From: Streptomyces shenzhenensis
GTDB lineage: Bacteria > Actinomycetota > Actinomycetes > Streptomycetales > Streptomycetaceae
Direction of reading: 5' to 3'
DNA: 64,000 nt
Assembly: GCF_003688995.1 (NCBI RefSeq)
Contig: NZ_PENI01000016.1
Coordinates: forward strand, 62,001 to 126,000
Shown: piece after piece, positions 1-9,175 of the stretch
Layout of the letters: the number at the start of each line of letters is the position of its first letter
Position numbering within the stretch: position 1 is the stretch's first letter
The notes under the pieces: generated by a model
Database searches by the model: none
What the model saw: the letters and a program-made list of their open reading frames with translations, nothing else
What the model was told of the DNA's origin: nothing
Program-made: the position numbers and the translations under genes

Positions 1-804
1 GGGGCCGAGCGCATCGCGGATCTCGTCGACCGTGTCGATGAGCACGGTGAGTGGTGTGCGGTAGGTCAGCGCGCTGACGCTCAGCGCGCCGGAGGGTGCG
101 GAGGGCGCGAGGGCGTAGACGGGCAGAGCGACGCAGCTGACACCGACCTCGCTCTCCTCGTCGTCCACCGCGTAACCGCGTTCCCTGGTCGCCTCAAAGG
201 CTTGGTGCAGTTCCTCGGCCGTACAGAGACTCCGAGGGGTTCGACGCACCAGGGGCTTGTCGCCGACCCGCTGCTGCACTGCTTCCAGCGTGGGCAACTC
301 CTGGGCGAGCAGCAGCTTTCCCACTCCCGTGAGGTGGGCCGGGTTGCGGCCTCCGACAGTTGACGTGAGGCGGACGGATCCAGCGGGCGGGTCGACCTTG
401 GCTCGGTAGACGACCTCGCTGCCGTCGAGGACCGCGCAGTGGGCGGTCTCGCCGAATCGGGCGGCCAATGTCTGAAGCACCGGGTTCAGTCGGACATGCT
501 CCGGCCGCTCCTCATGGTGAGCGAAGGCCATGCGCAGGAACTCGTCCCCGAGAAGGTAGTGCCCTCGCGTGTCCTGATCGGCCAGACCTGCCCGGCGCAG
601 CGCGCCGAGCGCCCGGTGCACGGTGGGCTTCGGGCTGCCGATCACACGGGTCAGTTCTTCCAGGCCCACGCCTTCGGGGTAGCGGGCCAGTTCTTTCAGT
701 ACGGCGAGTACACGGTCGGAGCCGACGAGGCGGCCGGTGCCGTCGCCTTCGGATTCTTCGCCGCCGGGTGTTCTCGAACCGTCGTGTGTGTGCGTATGCT
801 CCAT
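1..804 (-). CDS. IclR-family transcriptional regulator (3' end outside window)
   Basis: Translating the minus strand from ATG at 804 gives an open frame to the window edge, about 268 residues, starting MEHTHTHDGSRTPGG. An N-terminal winged helix-turn-helix (about residues 25-85, with SDRVLAVLKELARYPEG and PKPTVHRALGALRRAGL) precedes an IclR effector domain with HLTGVGKLLLA and ERGYAVDDEE, both family hallmarks. IclR proteins usually regulate neighbouring catabolic genes in response to a small carboxylate or sugar acid. It is divergent from the SDR/dgoD/GH2 island, so local control of that island is a reasonable inference. The C-terminal few residues and the stop lie beyond base 1. Confidence 0.9.
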   Translation of the reverse strand, partial: MEHTHTHDGSRTPGGEESEGDGTGRLVGSDRVLAVLKELARYPEGVGLEELTRVIGSPKPTVHRALGALRRAGLADQDTRGHYLLGDEFLRMAFAHHEERPEHVRLNPVLQTLAARFGETAHCAVLDGSEVVYRAKVDPPAGSVRLTSTVGGRNPAHLTGVGKLLLAQELPTLEAVQQRVGDKPLVRRTPRSLCTAEELHQAFEATRERGYAVDDEESEVGVSCVALPVYALAPSAPSGALSVSALTYRTPLTVLIDTVDEIRDALGP

Positions 805-1418
805 CGTGAACTTAGACCGTCGTACCGATAATTGGAAGAGGGTCGAGTTGTTCCACCCATCGCAATGGCATGCGGACCTGTGCGAGGGCCACGGCCACGC
901 CGATCGGATCCAACGGCTCGGGGGTAAGTCATGGATCCCGCTGACCGGCGTCAATGACCGGCCGCCCACCGTCACGGCGGCCCTCTACCAGCGGCGGACG
1001 AACTGCTGCTTGCGCAACTGGAACAGGCCGAGCCAGGCGGGGCCGCTGCTCGTGCCACCGACCGGCTGTCTTCCGCCCACGACGCCTCGCACTATCTGCT
1101 AGTTCCCCGGGCCGCGTTCGCCCCGTGCGGCACGGAGCAGAGACCTGACGCGGTGGCTGCGCGCTCAGCAGATCCGGCCGATCGAGCAGAAAGCGTGGGC
1201 CTTGGCCGCCCGGCACGTGGACGGCGCCACTCGCTCGGCCTCCCGTGCACTGACCCCCGCCCGTGCCACCCCGGCCGTCGTGTCCGGCGCCGGCACTGCC
1301 ACCGGGCGAGCCCTCCTCGGCGCCGACCGGACCATCCTGCCCGGCCCACCTCTGGCCCGGCACATCTCTTCCCTGGCCTGCGGCACCACTGTTCACCCCT
1401 CCCATGACAGGAGAAACA
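805..1418. other. Intergenic stretch with degenerate coding-like sequence
   Basis: About 610 bases between the IclR start and the SDR. No intact gene is visible. On the plus strand, protein-like sequence switches frame: one frame around 975-1130 is leucine- and alanine-rich (reads ADELLLAQLEQAEPGG) and another covers about 1145-1400 (reads WALAARHVDGATRSASRAL). Neither has a credible start plus ribosome site. I read this as a frameshifted remnant of an unidentified gene plus the promoter region of the IclR gene near 805-835. Confidence 0.35.
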
Positions 1419-2099
1419 ATGACGCACACCAAGGCAGCCCTCGTCACCGGCGGTGCGAGCGGACTCGGCGCGGCCACCGCCCGACGTCTGCGAGACGAGG
1501 GTCTGGAGGTGACCACCCTCGACCTTCAGGGCGCCGACGTCTGCGCGGACGTCAGCGACGAGAAGGCCCTGCTGCGCGCGGCCGAGGACATCGGTCCTGT
1601 CGATGTCCTGATCAACTCCGCCGGAGTCGTGGGTCCCAACCAGCCCCTGCTGGAGACCACAGCCGAGCAATGGCGCCGGATCCTGGACGTCAACGTCGTC
1701 GGCACGGTCAATACCATGCGCACCTTCGTACCCGGCATGTGCGAGCGCGGCTGGGGGCGTGTCGTCAACTTCGCGAGCATGGCCGGCAAGGACGGGAACC
1801 CCAACCTTGCCGCGTACTCCGCCTCCAAGGGGGCCGTGATCGCCCTGACGAAGTCCGTGGGCAAGGAACTGGCCACCTCCGGTGTGCTGGTCAATGTCAT
1901 CGCGCCCGCTGTCTTCGACACCGCCATGAACGCCACCACGACAGTCGACGTACTCGCCCACATCACCAGCCTCATCCCCATGCAGCGCACAGGCCGGCCC
2001 GAAGAGGTGGCGGAACTCGTCGCGTTCCTCTCCTCCGACCGGGTCAGCTTCTCCACCGGCGCGGTCTACGACATCAGCGGCGGCAGGGCCACCTACTGA
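1419..2099 (+). CDS. SDR-family oxidoreductase
   Basis: A 226-residue short-chain dehydrogenase/reductase. The NAD(P)-binding TGGASGLG lies at residues 10-17, NSAG at 66-69 (usual NNAG), catalytic Ser near 120 and YSASK at 133-137, so the Ser-Tyr-Lys set is intact. The ATG at 1419 is preceded by AGGAG at 1409-1413; an in-frame ATG at 1404 is possible but lacks a site. Family knowledge places it as a cytosolic dehydrogenase of a sugar, sugar acid or alcohol; it may act in the same route as the downstream dgoD. The substrate cannot be read from sequence. Confidence 0.88.
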   Translation: MTHTKAALVTGGASGLGAATARRLRDEGLEVTTLDLQGADVCADVSDEKALLRAAEDIGPVDVLINSAGVVGPNQPLLETTAEQWRRILDVNVVGTVNTMRTFVPGMCERGWGRVVNFASMAGKDGNPNLAAYSASKGAVIALTKSVGKELATSGVLVNVIAPAVFDTAMNATTTVDVLAHITSLIPMQRTGRPEEVAELVAFLSSDRVSFSTGAVYDISGGRATY

Positions 2100-2106
2100 C
2101 CGCCCG

Positions 2107-2395
2107 GCCCAGGACCGGAACAACGTCGGTTTCGCCAAGCTCCAGATGAGCCACGAGGCGGGCCTGACCGCCACTGCCTACGGCTTCGGGGAGGGGATCT
2201 TCTTCATCGCATGCTTCCTCTTCGAACTGCCCAGCAACGCCGGCACGTACCGGTTCGGCGTCCGGATCTTGCACCTTCCTCGCCGGCGCCGTTTCAGGTC
2301 TGGCCGCGGCCGACTTCCTGGGCAGCCTGGCCGAATCTGGTACGGACGGCGCGGCCACGTGGGCCGGGGGAGCGGTGACCAAGCGGTGGCTGCCA
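2107..2395 (+). pseudogene. MFS (ACS-type sugar-acid/anion:H+ symporter) fragment
   Basis: Directly after the SDR stop, the frame starting near 2107 reads DRNNVGFAKLQM and continues GLTATAYGFGEGIFF, then FLFELPSN. This is the loop and second to third membrane segment typical of the anion:cation symporter branch of MFS (galactonate, 4-hydroxyphenylacetate, phthalate carriers). The gene has no N-terminus, runs out of frame after about 2270, and only another short frame (AGAVSGLAAADFLGSL) follows to about 2390. The permease of the island has thus been reduced to less than a quarter of its normal ~430 residues. Transport must be supplied elsewhere or the pathway is dead. Confidence 0.7.
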
Positions 2396-2453
2396 AGACG
2401 GTCTCCGCAGCCGGCCGCCCGGGGCTTCTCGGTCCCGCCGGGAGCCGGCCTGT

Positions 2454-3185
2454 CTACCCGCGGTCGACGACACGTTTCTCCCCGCTCGCTTCGAGCAGCC
2501 GCTCGGCGTCTTCCGTCGCCTTGGCCAGCAGAGCACGGGCCGCGTTCGCTGCGGCCTCGGCGTCACCTGCACGGACGGCGTCGACGACGCGGGCATGGCT
2601 GGGTACGGGATCCTCGTGACGTCCGTGCTGGTGGACGAGGCCGTCGCGCAGGCGGAGTGCCGGCTCGATGAACACATCCATCCGGGCGAACATCTCGTTA
2701 TGGGTGGCTCGGAGCAGCGTGCGATGGAAGCGAAGGTCTGCTGCCACGGCCTCCGGCGCTTCGCGGCCCACCGCCTCGCGCATCGCGTCGAGCGCCGCAT
2801 CGAGTTCGGTGAGTTCGGCTTCGGTGCGGCGCAGCGCGGCCAGTGACGCGGCTTCGGGCTCGATCGCTGCCCGAACTTCGGCGAGGTCGCGCAGCACCTC
2901 CAGGGTCTCCCCGGCCTCGTTCCGCCAGCGGATGACATCGGCGTCGAGCAGGTTCCACCGCTCGCGGGGCAGCACCAGCGTTCCGCGCCGCTGCCGTGCC
3001 TCAAGCAGGCCCTTCGCGGCCAGCACCTTGAGTGCCTCGCGCAGGGCGGTCATGCTCAAGTCAAGGTCCTCGCCCAGGGCCTGCAGATCGATGGGCTGGC
3101 CCTGGGGCAGCGCTCCCGACACGATCCACATGCCGAGCTCGGTCACCGTGTGGCCGTGCACGCCCCGCCCGTTGTAGCCGTTCAC
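2454..3185 (-). CDS. GntR/FadR-family regulator, DgoR-like
   Basis: About 243 residues from GTG at 3185, which has GGGGAAG just upstream; earlier GTG (3209) and TTG (3227) starts are in frame but weaker. An N-terminal GntR winged helix (MTALREALKVLAAKGLL) is followed by an FCD ligand domain with conserved metal-site residues Asp150, His154, His162 and His197. The linker reads RERWNLLDADVIRW, closely matching the RNQWNYLDTDVLQW stretch of E. coli DgoR, the galactonate-responsive repressor. It is divergent from dgoD across an AT-rich region, so repression of dgoD relieved by a sugar acid is the likely role (inference). Confidence 0.85.
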   Translation of the reverse strand: MNGYNGRGVHGHTVTELGMWIVSGALPQGQPIDLQALGEDLDLSMTALREALKVLAAKGLLEARQRRGTLVLPRERWNLLDADVIRWRNEAGETLEVLRDLAEVRAAIEPEAASLAALRRTEAELTELDAALDAMREAVGREAPEAVAADLRFHRTLLRATHNEMFARMDVFIEPALRLRDGLVHQHGRHEDPVPSHARVVDAVRAGDAEAAANAARALLAKATEDAERLLEASGEKRVVDRG

Positions 3186-3227
3186 CGTGGTCTTCCCCTG
3201 AGTCGTCACGTCGCTGGTGGCCCGCAA

Positions 3228-3453
3228 GCGGACCAGGTGTCAGCGGATGCGCTTGTCAGTGTGACTTTACTCGTAATTTATGAAAAGTGCCGACCGGGTG
3301 GAGGCGGGGGAGGGGTGCCTCCCCGTGCGAGACACCTTGTTTCTCCATACTTATTAATTTATTATTCCTGCCGACGGTGAGGTGCCTGATCACGGCACCC
3401 CGTCAGGCGGCGGTGCCCGGACGCGCACTCCGGCCGCCATGAAAAGGAGCGTT
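3228..3453. promoter_or_regulatory. AT-rich divergent control region of GntR and dgoD
   Basis: Between the two divergent genes the sequence becomes unusually AT-rich for this genome, at 3256-3285 and especially 3340-3368 (runs such as ACTTATTAATTTATTATT). A G+C-rich hairpin lies between: GGGGAGG at 3307-3313 pairs with CCTCCCC at 3318-3324. An ACTTT/AAAGT inverted pair flanks the first AT block. These are credible promoter and operator elements for a GntR-controlled divergent pair; the exact operator is not assigned. Confidence 0.5.
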
Positions 3454-3534
3454 ATGGCCCAGACCATGCATTCAGCCGTCTCCCGAACCGAGAGCCCACC
3501 CTGGAACGCGTTCTTGCCGGGAGGCGCCCGATGA
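3454..3534 (+). CDS. Possible 26-residue leader peptide coupled to dgoD
   Basis: ATG at 3454 has AGGAG at 3445-3449 and opens a 26-codon frame (MAQTMHSAVSRTESPPWN...) ending in TGA at 3532-3534. The stop overlaps the dgoD ATG (3531-3533) in an ATGA arrangement. The peptide has no recognisable domain. It could be a translated leader that couples ribosomes into dgoD or the head of a deleted gene. The ribosome site and overlap are directly visible; expression is inference. Confidence 0.4.
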   Translation: MAQTMHSAVSRTESPPWNAFLPGGAR

Positions 3535-4697
3535 TCCGCATCACGGCTGTCGAGACCCACGTGGTCCATGCCGGGCTCCGTAACTGGGTCTTCGTCAAAG
3601 TCGTCACCGACGAGCCTGGCCTCGTCGGCTGGGGCGAGGCGACCTTGGAGTGGAAGACCCGCGCCGTCGTGGGGGCCGTCGGGGACCTCAGTGGCCTGCT
3701 GATCGGCCGGGACGCTCTCGCCATCGAGCGACTGTGGCAGACCATGCACCGCGGCCAGTTCTTCCAGGGCGGCGCGGTGACGATGAGCGCGATATCCGGC
3801 ATCGACCAGGCCCTGTGGGACATCAAGGCCCGACACCTGGGCGTACCTTGCTGGCAGCTCCTCGGCGGGCTGGTCCGCGACAGGGTCCCCATGTACGACC
3901 ATCTCGGTGGTGGTGACTCCTCAGTGGTCTACGGCGCCGCAGACGGGAAGAACTTCGCCGAGGCCGCGCTCCGGAGCGTGGCGGAGGGTTTCACCGCCCT
4001 GAAGATCCTCGCTGTCCCCATGGGACCCGCGCTGCCTGGTGCCGCCGCTGTCCGCCGCGCCGCCGAGGTCATGGGCGCGGTCCGGGACGCCGTCGGGCCC
4101 GATGTCGCGATCATGGTGGACCTGCACGGCCGCACGACGGCCGCAGGGGCCCTGATGTACGGACGGGCGCTGGCCGAGTTCGATCCGTGGTTCTTCGAGG
4201 AGCCCTGCCAGCCCGGCAACCCGGAGGTGCTGGCCGAAGTCGCGCGGGCGCTGCCCTTCCCGGTGGCGACCGGGGAGCGACTGATTTCCCTCCAAGACTT
4301 CCGCGACCACCTCGCCGCACACGCCTGCGCCGTTCTGCAACCGGACGTCTGCCACGTCGGCGGTCCCACCGCGCTACGCAAGATCGCCGCCATGGCCGAG
4401 ACATGGAACGTTCCTCTGGCTCCGCACAACCCGTTGGGCCCGATCGCCACCGTCGTCAACCAGCACCTCGGCTTCGGCACCCCGAACTTCCTCGTCCAGG
4501 AGGTCATGCGCGCCGACGTCCCGTGGCGTGACGAGGTCGTGCAGGGCGGCCTGCCCATCGTGGACGGGCACGTCCACCCTCCCACGGCACCCGGCTGGGG
4601 CCTCGACATCGACGAGCGGGCCGCTGCCGCACACCCCTACAAGGCCGAGCCCCTGCTTGAGCTGGAGGGGTCCGACGGAGCACTTCTCGACTGGTGA
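3531..4697 (+). CDS. dgoD: D-galactonate dehydratase-like enolase-superfamily enzyme
   Basis: 388 residues (E. coli DgoD is 382), with the mandelate-racemase/enolase fold. Metal and catalytic residues align: Asp197 and His199 in VDLHGRT, Glu223/224 in FFEEP, Glu249 in TGERL, His299 in APHNPLGPI and Glu324 in VQEVM. N-terminal capping sequence VGWGEATLEWKTR and AISGIDQALWDIK are shared with DgoD. The family dehydrates D-galactonate to 2-keto-3-deoxygalactonate. Neither 2-keto-3-deoxygalactonate kinase nor aldolase follows here, so related aldonates remain possible substrates. It overlaps a small upstream frame and is divergent from the DgoR-like regulator. Confidence 0.85.
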   Translation: MIRITAVETHVVHAGLRNWVFVKVVTDEPGLVGWGEATLEWKTRAVVGAVGDLSGLLIGRDALAIERLWQTMHRGQFFQGGAVTMSAISGIDQALWDIKARHLGVPCWQLLGGLVRDRVPMYDHLGGGDSSVVYGAADGKNFAEAALRSVAEGFTALKILAVPMGPALPGAAAVRRAAEVMGAVRDAVGPDVAIMVDLHGRTTAAGALMYGRALAEFDPWFFEEPCQPGNPEVLAEVARALPFPVATGERLISLQDFRDHLAAHACAVLQPDVCHVGGPTALRKIAAMAETWNVPLAPHNPLGPIATVVNQHLGFGTPNFLVQEVMRADVPWRDEVVQGGLPIVDGHVHPPTAPGWGLDIDERAAAAHPYKAEPLLELEGSDGALLDW

Positions 4698-4919
4698 AGC
4701 CACATGTCACCCATGAACGGACGTCACGATGACTGAAAAACCGGGGGATTGCCTGGGCCCGACGAAGCCGGCCGTGAACCCCCGTGTCACCCATACGCGC
4801 GTCGGCGTCCGCAGCACGACTGCCCGTGCAGGCGCCCCAGCTGTGTCGCGGGCAGGCACGGCACCCGAGACCGACCTCGAAGTACCGGAACGCACCGCGA
4901 CCGCTCCCCGGAGCGTCCG
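4698..4919 (+). other. Intergenic region with direct repeat and weak small frame
   Basis: Between dgoD and the broken SDR. The 10-mer TGTCACCCAT occurs at 4705-4714 and again at 4785-4794, 80 bases apart. A 64-codon frame from ATG at 4729 (MTEKPGDCLGPTKPAVNPR...) ends at 4923 in an ATGA overlap with the SDR start. It has no domain and no convincing ribosome site. It may be a gene remnant or a chance frame; the repeated 10-mers could be regulator half-sites. Confidence 0.35.
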
Positions 4920-5551
4920 ATGACGACCGACGGGCGGCTCGCCGGAGAAGTCGTCCTTGTCACCGGTGCGGCGCGCGGCATCGGCGCGGCAATAGCCGCG
5001 GTGGCCGCCAGGGAGAACGCCGCCGTCGCGATACTCGACATCGACCCGGCGGGCCAGGCAGTCGCCGACACGCTGTCCGCCACGGGCGCGCGAGCGGTCT
5101 TTGTCCGGGCGGACGTCACAGACCCACGCGAGGTGGAAGCCGCGGTCCCGGCTGTCTCCGAACGCATCTGCGCGCCGACGGTGCTGGTCAACAATGCGGG
5201 CAGGAACTCGTACGCAGACCCCGTCGCCATGACCGTTCCTGAGTGGGACGCGGTGTTCGCGCTGGACCTCAAGAGCGCCTGGCTGCTCAGCCGGGCGGTG
5301 CTGCCAGAAATTCGGTCAGCCCGGGCTGGATCCGCACGCGGCTGGTCGACGAGTGGCTGGCCGACAACCCGGATCCCGCGATGGCACACACCGTGGCCGA
5401 CGCACATCCTCTGGGCCGCATCGGCACACCGGAGGAGGTGGCCGAGGTGGTGTGCTTCCTGGCCTCGCCGGCAGCGTCTTTCGTCACCGGTGCGGATTGG
5501 CTGGTGGACGGCGGCCTCACAGCGCGCTACGCCGTACCCCCCGTGTCCTGA
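4920..5551 (+). pseudogene. SDR oxidoreductase with internal deletion and frameshift
   Basis: Residues 1 to about 130 read as a normal SDR: VVLVTGAARGIG (cofactor loop), VLVNNAG and the LDLKSAWLLSRAVLPEI helix. At about 5308-5315 the frame changes and the sequence jumps straight to NSVSPGWIRTRLVDEWLAD and the C-terminal GRIGTPEEVAEVVCFLASP, ending in a normal SDR tail. Roughly 50 residues are missing, including the catalytic Ser and the YxxxK pair. The 632-base length is not a multiple of three. Whatever step it catalysed in the galactonate-type pathway is lost unless this is a sequencing artefact. Confidence 0.8.
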
Positions 5552-5640
5552 GCAACGGGCCGAGCCGCTCAGTCGGCCGGCCAGGCACGCACCGGCAGCA
5601 GATCGAACAGCCCCGCCACTCACCGCGAGGAGAATCCCTC

Positions 5641-8103
5641 TTGATCCGAGAACCATTCAACGACGGGTGGAACATCTCAGCCCGCCGGTCCATGTTCGAC
5701 AAACTGAACGCGCCTGAACCGACTCCGGTGACGCTGCCCCACGACGCCTTGCTGGCTGCCGGAAGGTCAGCGGATGCCGGCAGTGCTCGCCTCGGATACT
5801 TCCGACAGGGTTCGTGGCGGTACTCGAAGAGCTTCGACGTCCACGCGGACTGGTCGTCGCGCCGCGTGACTCTGGAGTTCGAAGGCGCCTACCGGGACGC
5901 CATGATCTACGTCAACGGCACCTTCGCAGCTCAATGGGCCAACGGGTACTCCACCTTCCACGTGCCGCTCGACCCCTTCCTCCAGTACGGGCAGACGAAT
6001 ACGGTCCAGGTCGAAGTACAAGTCCACGACGACTCACGGTGGTACAGCGGCGCCGGCCTGTACCGTCCCGTCCACCTGCTCCTCGGCGACCTTGTCCACG
6101 TCACATCCACCGGGCTCAAGGTGACAACCCCCGAGGTGGACGGAGACATCGCGGTCATCGCGGTCGCGACGGAGGTGGCCAACGAGGACATCACCACACG
6201 CACCGTCCAAGCGCTGCTGGAGGTACGCGACCAGGCAGGCAAGGTCGTGGCCGTCGATCAAGCGCCGCTCACCTTGCTGGCGGGCGAGCGACTGACCGTG
6301 CGGCACCGCGGTTACGTGCGTCGGCCTGCACTGTGGAGCGTCGATACGCCGAACCTCTACACGGCAACCGTGCGGCTGAGTGACAACGGTCGTCAGCTCG
6401 ACGAGGCGACCACCACCTTCGGTATCCGCACCCTGTCGCTGGACCCCGTCCGTGGCCTGCGTATCAACGGGCAGCCGGTCAAGCTGCGCGGCGCCAGCCT
6501 GCACCACGACAACGGCGTTCTGGGTGCCGCCGAATTCGCTCGCGCGGCAGAGCGACGGGTGGCAGTGCTCAAGGCAGCGGGTTTCAACGCCATCCGCTCG
6601 GCGGCCAAACCCGCCAGTGCCGACCTTCTCGACGCGTGCGACCGCCTCGGCATGCTCGTGCTCGACGAGACGTTCGACGTATGGGCGCACTCCAAGACCG
6701 ACGACGACTACGCACGTCGCTTCGCCGGCTGGTGGGAACGCGACATCGACGCGCTGGTCTCCAAAGACTTCAACCACCCGAGCGTGATCTTGTACACCAT
6801 CGGCAACGAGATCATCGAAATAGGCAGTCCACACGGTGCGCGGCAGGGACGCCTCATCGCGGAACGCGTCCGTGCCCTGGACCCGACGCGTTATGTCACC
6901 AACGCGATCAACGGGATGATGGTCCTCGCGAGCGGGCAGCCTGACTCGGCGGAGACAGCCGAGCTGGGCGAGCTGGGCTTCGACTATAACCAGGGCGACT
7001 TCAACAGCGTGCTCGCACAGATCTTCGAAGAAGTCATGGCGGTGCCCAAGGTGGGCGAGCGCATTGCCGAGTCGGCGTCTGTTCTGGACGTCGCCGGCTA
7101 CAACTACGGCGATGTCCGCTACGAGATCGACAAGGTCGATCACCCGAACCGCGTCCTGCTGGGGACGGAGACCTTCCCGAGCCGGATCGCGCTCCTGTGG
7201 CAGTCGGTCCTCGCCAACGACCACGTCATCGGCGACTTCACCTGGGCCGGTTGGGACTACCTCGGCGAGCCGGGTGTCGGCCGCCCGTTGTACCCCGGCG
7301 AGCCGACGTCGTTCACGGCGCCCTACCCCTGGCTCACCGGCAGTTGCGCCGACATCGACCTGATCGGCCGGCGGCTTCCGGTCTCTTTCTACCGAGAGAT
7401 TGTTTTCGGCTTGAGGAAGGAACCGTATCTGGCTGTCCAGCGCCCTGAGTATCACGACCATCCCGTAAGGCCGGTCGCCTGGACATGGTCGGACTCCGTC
7501 GCGAGCTGGACCTGGGCCGTGCCGGAGGGGACACCGGTGACCGTGGAGGCATACGCGGACGCCGACGAGATCGCTTTCGTCGTCAATGGCACCGAAGCCG
7601 CGAGGGCCTCGGTCGGAAGCCCTCTCCCGTTCGTCGCCACAGCGGACGTGCCGTACTCACCCGGTGTCATCGAGGCGGTCGCCTACACCAAGGGAGTCGC
7701 GACAGGGCGATTCGCTGTTCGGACCGCGGCACCCGCGACCCGCATCGAGCTGACGACCGATCGCGATTTTCTGCACTGCGACAGCCAGGACATCGCCTTC
7801 GTCGACATCACCCTGGTCGATGAGGACGGCACGACTCAGCCATTGGCCGAGGAGGAGATCACCGTGGAGGTCGAGGGCCCGGCCGTCCTCCAAGGGCTCG
7901 GGACCGCACGCCCGGCAACCGAGGAGTCTTTCCTCGCCACGAGCTGCACGACCTATCAAGGGCGGGCGCTGGCTGTTCTGCGCTATGCGCCTGTGGAGCA
8001 CGGAGCGGGGGCCGGGAGCGACTCGGTGAGGGTCATGGTGAGTGCTCGGAAGCTGGCTCCTGCGGCCGTCACACTGGAGGTACGGCCTGAGCAAGCCACG
8101 TGA
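5641..8103 (+). CDS. Glycoside hydrolase family 2 (beta-galactosidase-like)
   Basis: 820 residues from TTG at 5641, which has GAGGAG at 5627-5632; the frame is open further upstream but carries no better start. Order: sugar-binding jelly roll (about 1-170), immunoglobulin-like domain (about 170-285), TIM barrel (about 285-590), then C-terminal domains resembling DUF4982 and GH2 C-terminal modules. The acid/base is Glu390 in TIGNEI and the nucleophile is Glu510 in LLGTETF. No signal peptide is visible, so it acts on an imported glycoside. Placement beside dgoD suggests release of galactose or a galactoside-derived acid for the same pathway (inference). Confidence 0.87.
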   Translation: MIREPFNDGWNISARRSMFDKLNAPEPTPVTLPHDALLAAGRSADAGSARLGYFRQGSWRYSKSFDVHADWSSRRVTLEFEGAYRDAMIYVNGTFAAQWANGYSTFHVPLDPFLQYGQTNTVQVEVQVHDDSRWYSGAGLYRPVHLLLGDLVHVTSTGLKVTTPEVDGDIAVIAVATEVANEDITTRTVQALLEVRDQAGKVVAVDQAPLTLLAGERLTVRHRGYVRRPALWSVDTPNLYTATVRLSDNGRQLDEATTTFGIRTLSLDPVRGLRINGQPVKLRGASLHHDNGVLGAAEFARAAERRVAVLKAAGFNAIRSAAKPASADLLDACDRLGMLVLDETFDVWAHSKTDDDYARRFAGWWERDIDALVSKDFNHPSVILYTIGNEIIEIGSPHGARQGRLIAERVRALDPTRYVTNAINGMMVLASGQPDSAETAELGELGFDYNQGDFNSVLAQIFEEVMAVPKVGERIAESASVLDVAGYNYGDVRYEIDKVDHPNRVLLGTETFPSRIALLWQSVLANDHVIGDFTWAGWDYLGEPGVGRPLYPGEPTSFTAPYPWLTGSCADIDLIGRRLPVSFYREIVFGLRKEPYLAVQRPEYHDHPVRPVAWTWSDSVASWTWAVPEGTPVTVEAYADADEIAFVVNGTEAARASVGSPLPFVATADVPYSPGVIEAVAYTKGVATGRFAVRTAAPATRIELTTDRDFLHCDSQDIAFVDITLVDEDGTTQPLAEEEITVEVEGPAVLQGLGTARPATEESFLATSCTTYQGRALAVLRYAPVEHGAGAGSDSVRVMVSARKLAPAAVTLEVRPEQAT

Positions 8104-8120
8104 CAGGTGGTACCGGGATT

Positions 8121-8149
8121 GCGAGCGGTTGACCAGCGAAATCGCTCGT
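8121..8149. terminator. Weak inverted repeat between convergent genes
   Basis: GCGAGCG (8121-8127) and CGCTCGT (8143-8149) form a 6-of-7 stem with a 15-base loop between the GH2 stop and the convergent AraC stop. There is no T-run, as is common in streptomycetes. This is a possible bidirectional terminator. Confidence 0.3.
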
Positions 8150-8214
8150 GATCGCATCGCCGTCTGCCGGCTCCCTTCCTGCTCGCCTGAGCACAATCTC
8201 AGTAGTGTGTGACC

Positions 8215-9147
8215 TCATTCACGGATGAGCGTTCTGAGTGGTGTCTCCCCGTACATGGACCGGTAGGAAGCGGCAAACCGTCCCAGGTGGGCGAAACCCC
8301 AGCGCTTGGCTATATCCGCGACGGTGGTGGTGAAACGATTGGAGGCGCGTAGGTCCTCGTGGGCCCTGCGAAGTCTTACGGTGCGCAGGTACGTCATGGG
8401 ACTCGCGTCGAGATGTTTGCGGAAGGCCTCCTGGAGGCTGCGTACACTCGCCCCGCTGTGTTCGGCAAGACTTGAGACGGTCCACGGTCTGCCGGGTTCA
8501 CTTTCCATGATGTCCATGGCGGCGCGTACGATGTTCGGTCGGGCTGGGCCGGTCGACTTGTTCAGTGAATCGGATAGTTCATGTCGGGCCGCAAACAGAA
8601 AACCATTGACGATACTCTCCGCGAGGGGACGGTATATTAAGGGATTGCTTAACATTTCGGGCGCTGGTTTGAGTTTCTCTATCGATGAGATCAGGCCGAC
8701 CCAGGCTCGACTTTTGGGGTGGCTCATGGGAAGGGTCAGCTCCGTGCGGAGGGCTTCGTACGGCACGTGACTACCCGTAATTTCCTGGGCGGCTTCATGA
8801 ACGATATCCGCACTGAGCCTCACGCAGAGTACTCGGCTCCCGGCCTTCCAGTGGCCGAGGAAGGCTCCGCTCATCGGGCGATAGACGCCTGCGACTTCCG
8901 GGGTGAGCGTCACCGCGGCACCGCTGTAGCTGGAGTACATGGCGCCTCTGAGGGGCAGATGAACGTAATAGTGAGATCCAACGTCATCAGATTTGATCGC
9001 GGAGTCGGAGAGGAATGTGTAGGCCCCCAGCGTGACGCGATCATCCCCTAGGGCCACATAGCGCTGGTTGCTGCTGAGGTGGACTGCTGCGCTTCCGGTC
9101 TCCTCCAGGGTGGAGGTATGGACAAACCTTTCCCCAGCCTCTGGCAC
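8215..9147 (-). CDS. AraC-family transcriptional regulator
   Basis: 310 residues from GTG at 9147, with AGGGAG upstream. Residues about 1-190 form an AraC-type ligand-binding domain (VHLPLRGAMYSSY; GVYRPMSGAFLGHWK). Residues about 215-310 hold two helix-turn-helix motifs (WTVSSLAEHSGASVRSLQEA and VADIAKRWGFAHLGRFAASY). Similar regulators activate aromatic or sugar catabolic genes. It converges on the GH2 gene and follows a thioesterase on the same strand; its target is unknown. An unusual nested palindrome sits immediately upstream. Confidence 0.88.
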   Translation of the reverse strand: MPEAGERFVHTSTLEETGSAAVHLSSNQRYVALGDDRVTLGAYTFLSDSAIKSDDVGSHYYVHLPLRGAMYSSYSGAAVTLTPEVAGVYRPMSGAFLGHWKAGSRVLCVRLSADIVHEAAQEITGSHVPYEALRTELTLPMSHPKSRAWVGLISSIEKLKPAPEMLSNPLIYRPLAESIVNGFLFAARHELSDSLNKSTGPARPNIVRAAMDIMESEPGRPWTVSSLAEHSGASVRSLQEAFRKHLDASPMTYLRTVRLRRAHEDLRASNRFTTTVADIAKRWGFAHLGRFAASYRSMYGETPLRTLIRE

Positions 9148-9175
9148 GGCTTCAATCTCCCTTGAAAGGGTATCT

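Noticed and set aside
6034..7461. 475-codon open frame on the minus strand
   Set aside because: Mirror of the GH2 gene, whose catalytic motifs are in the plus frame.
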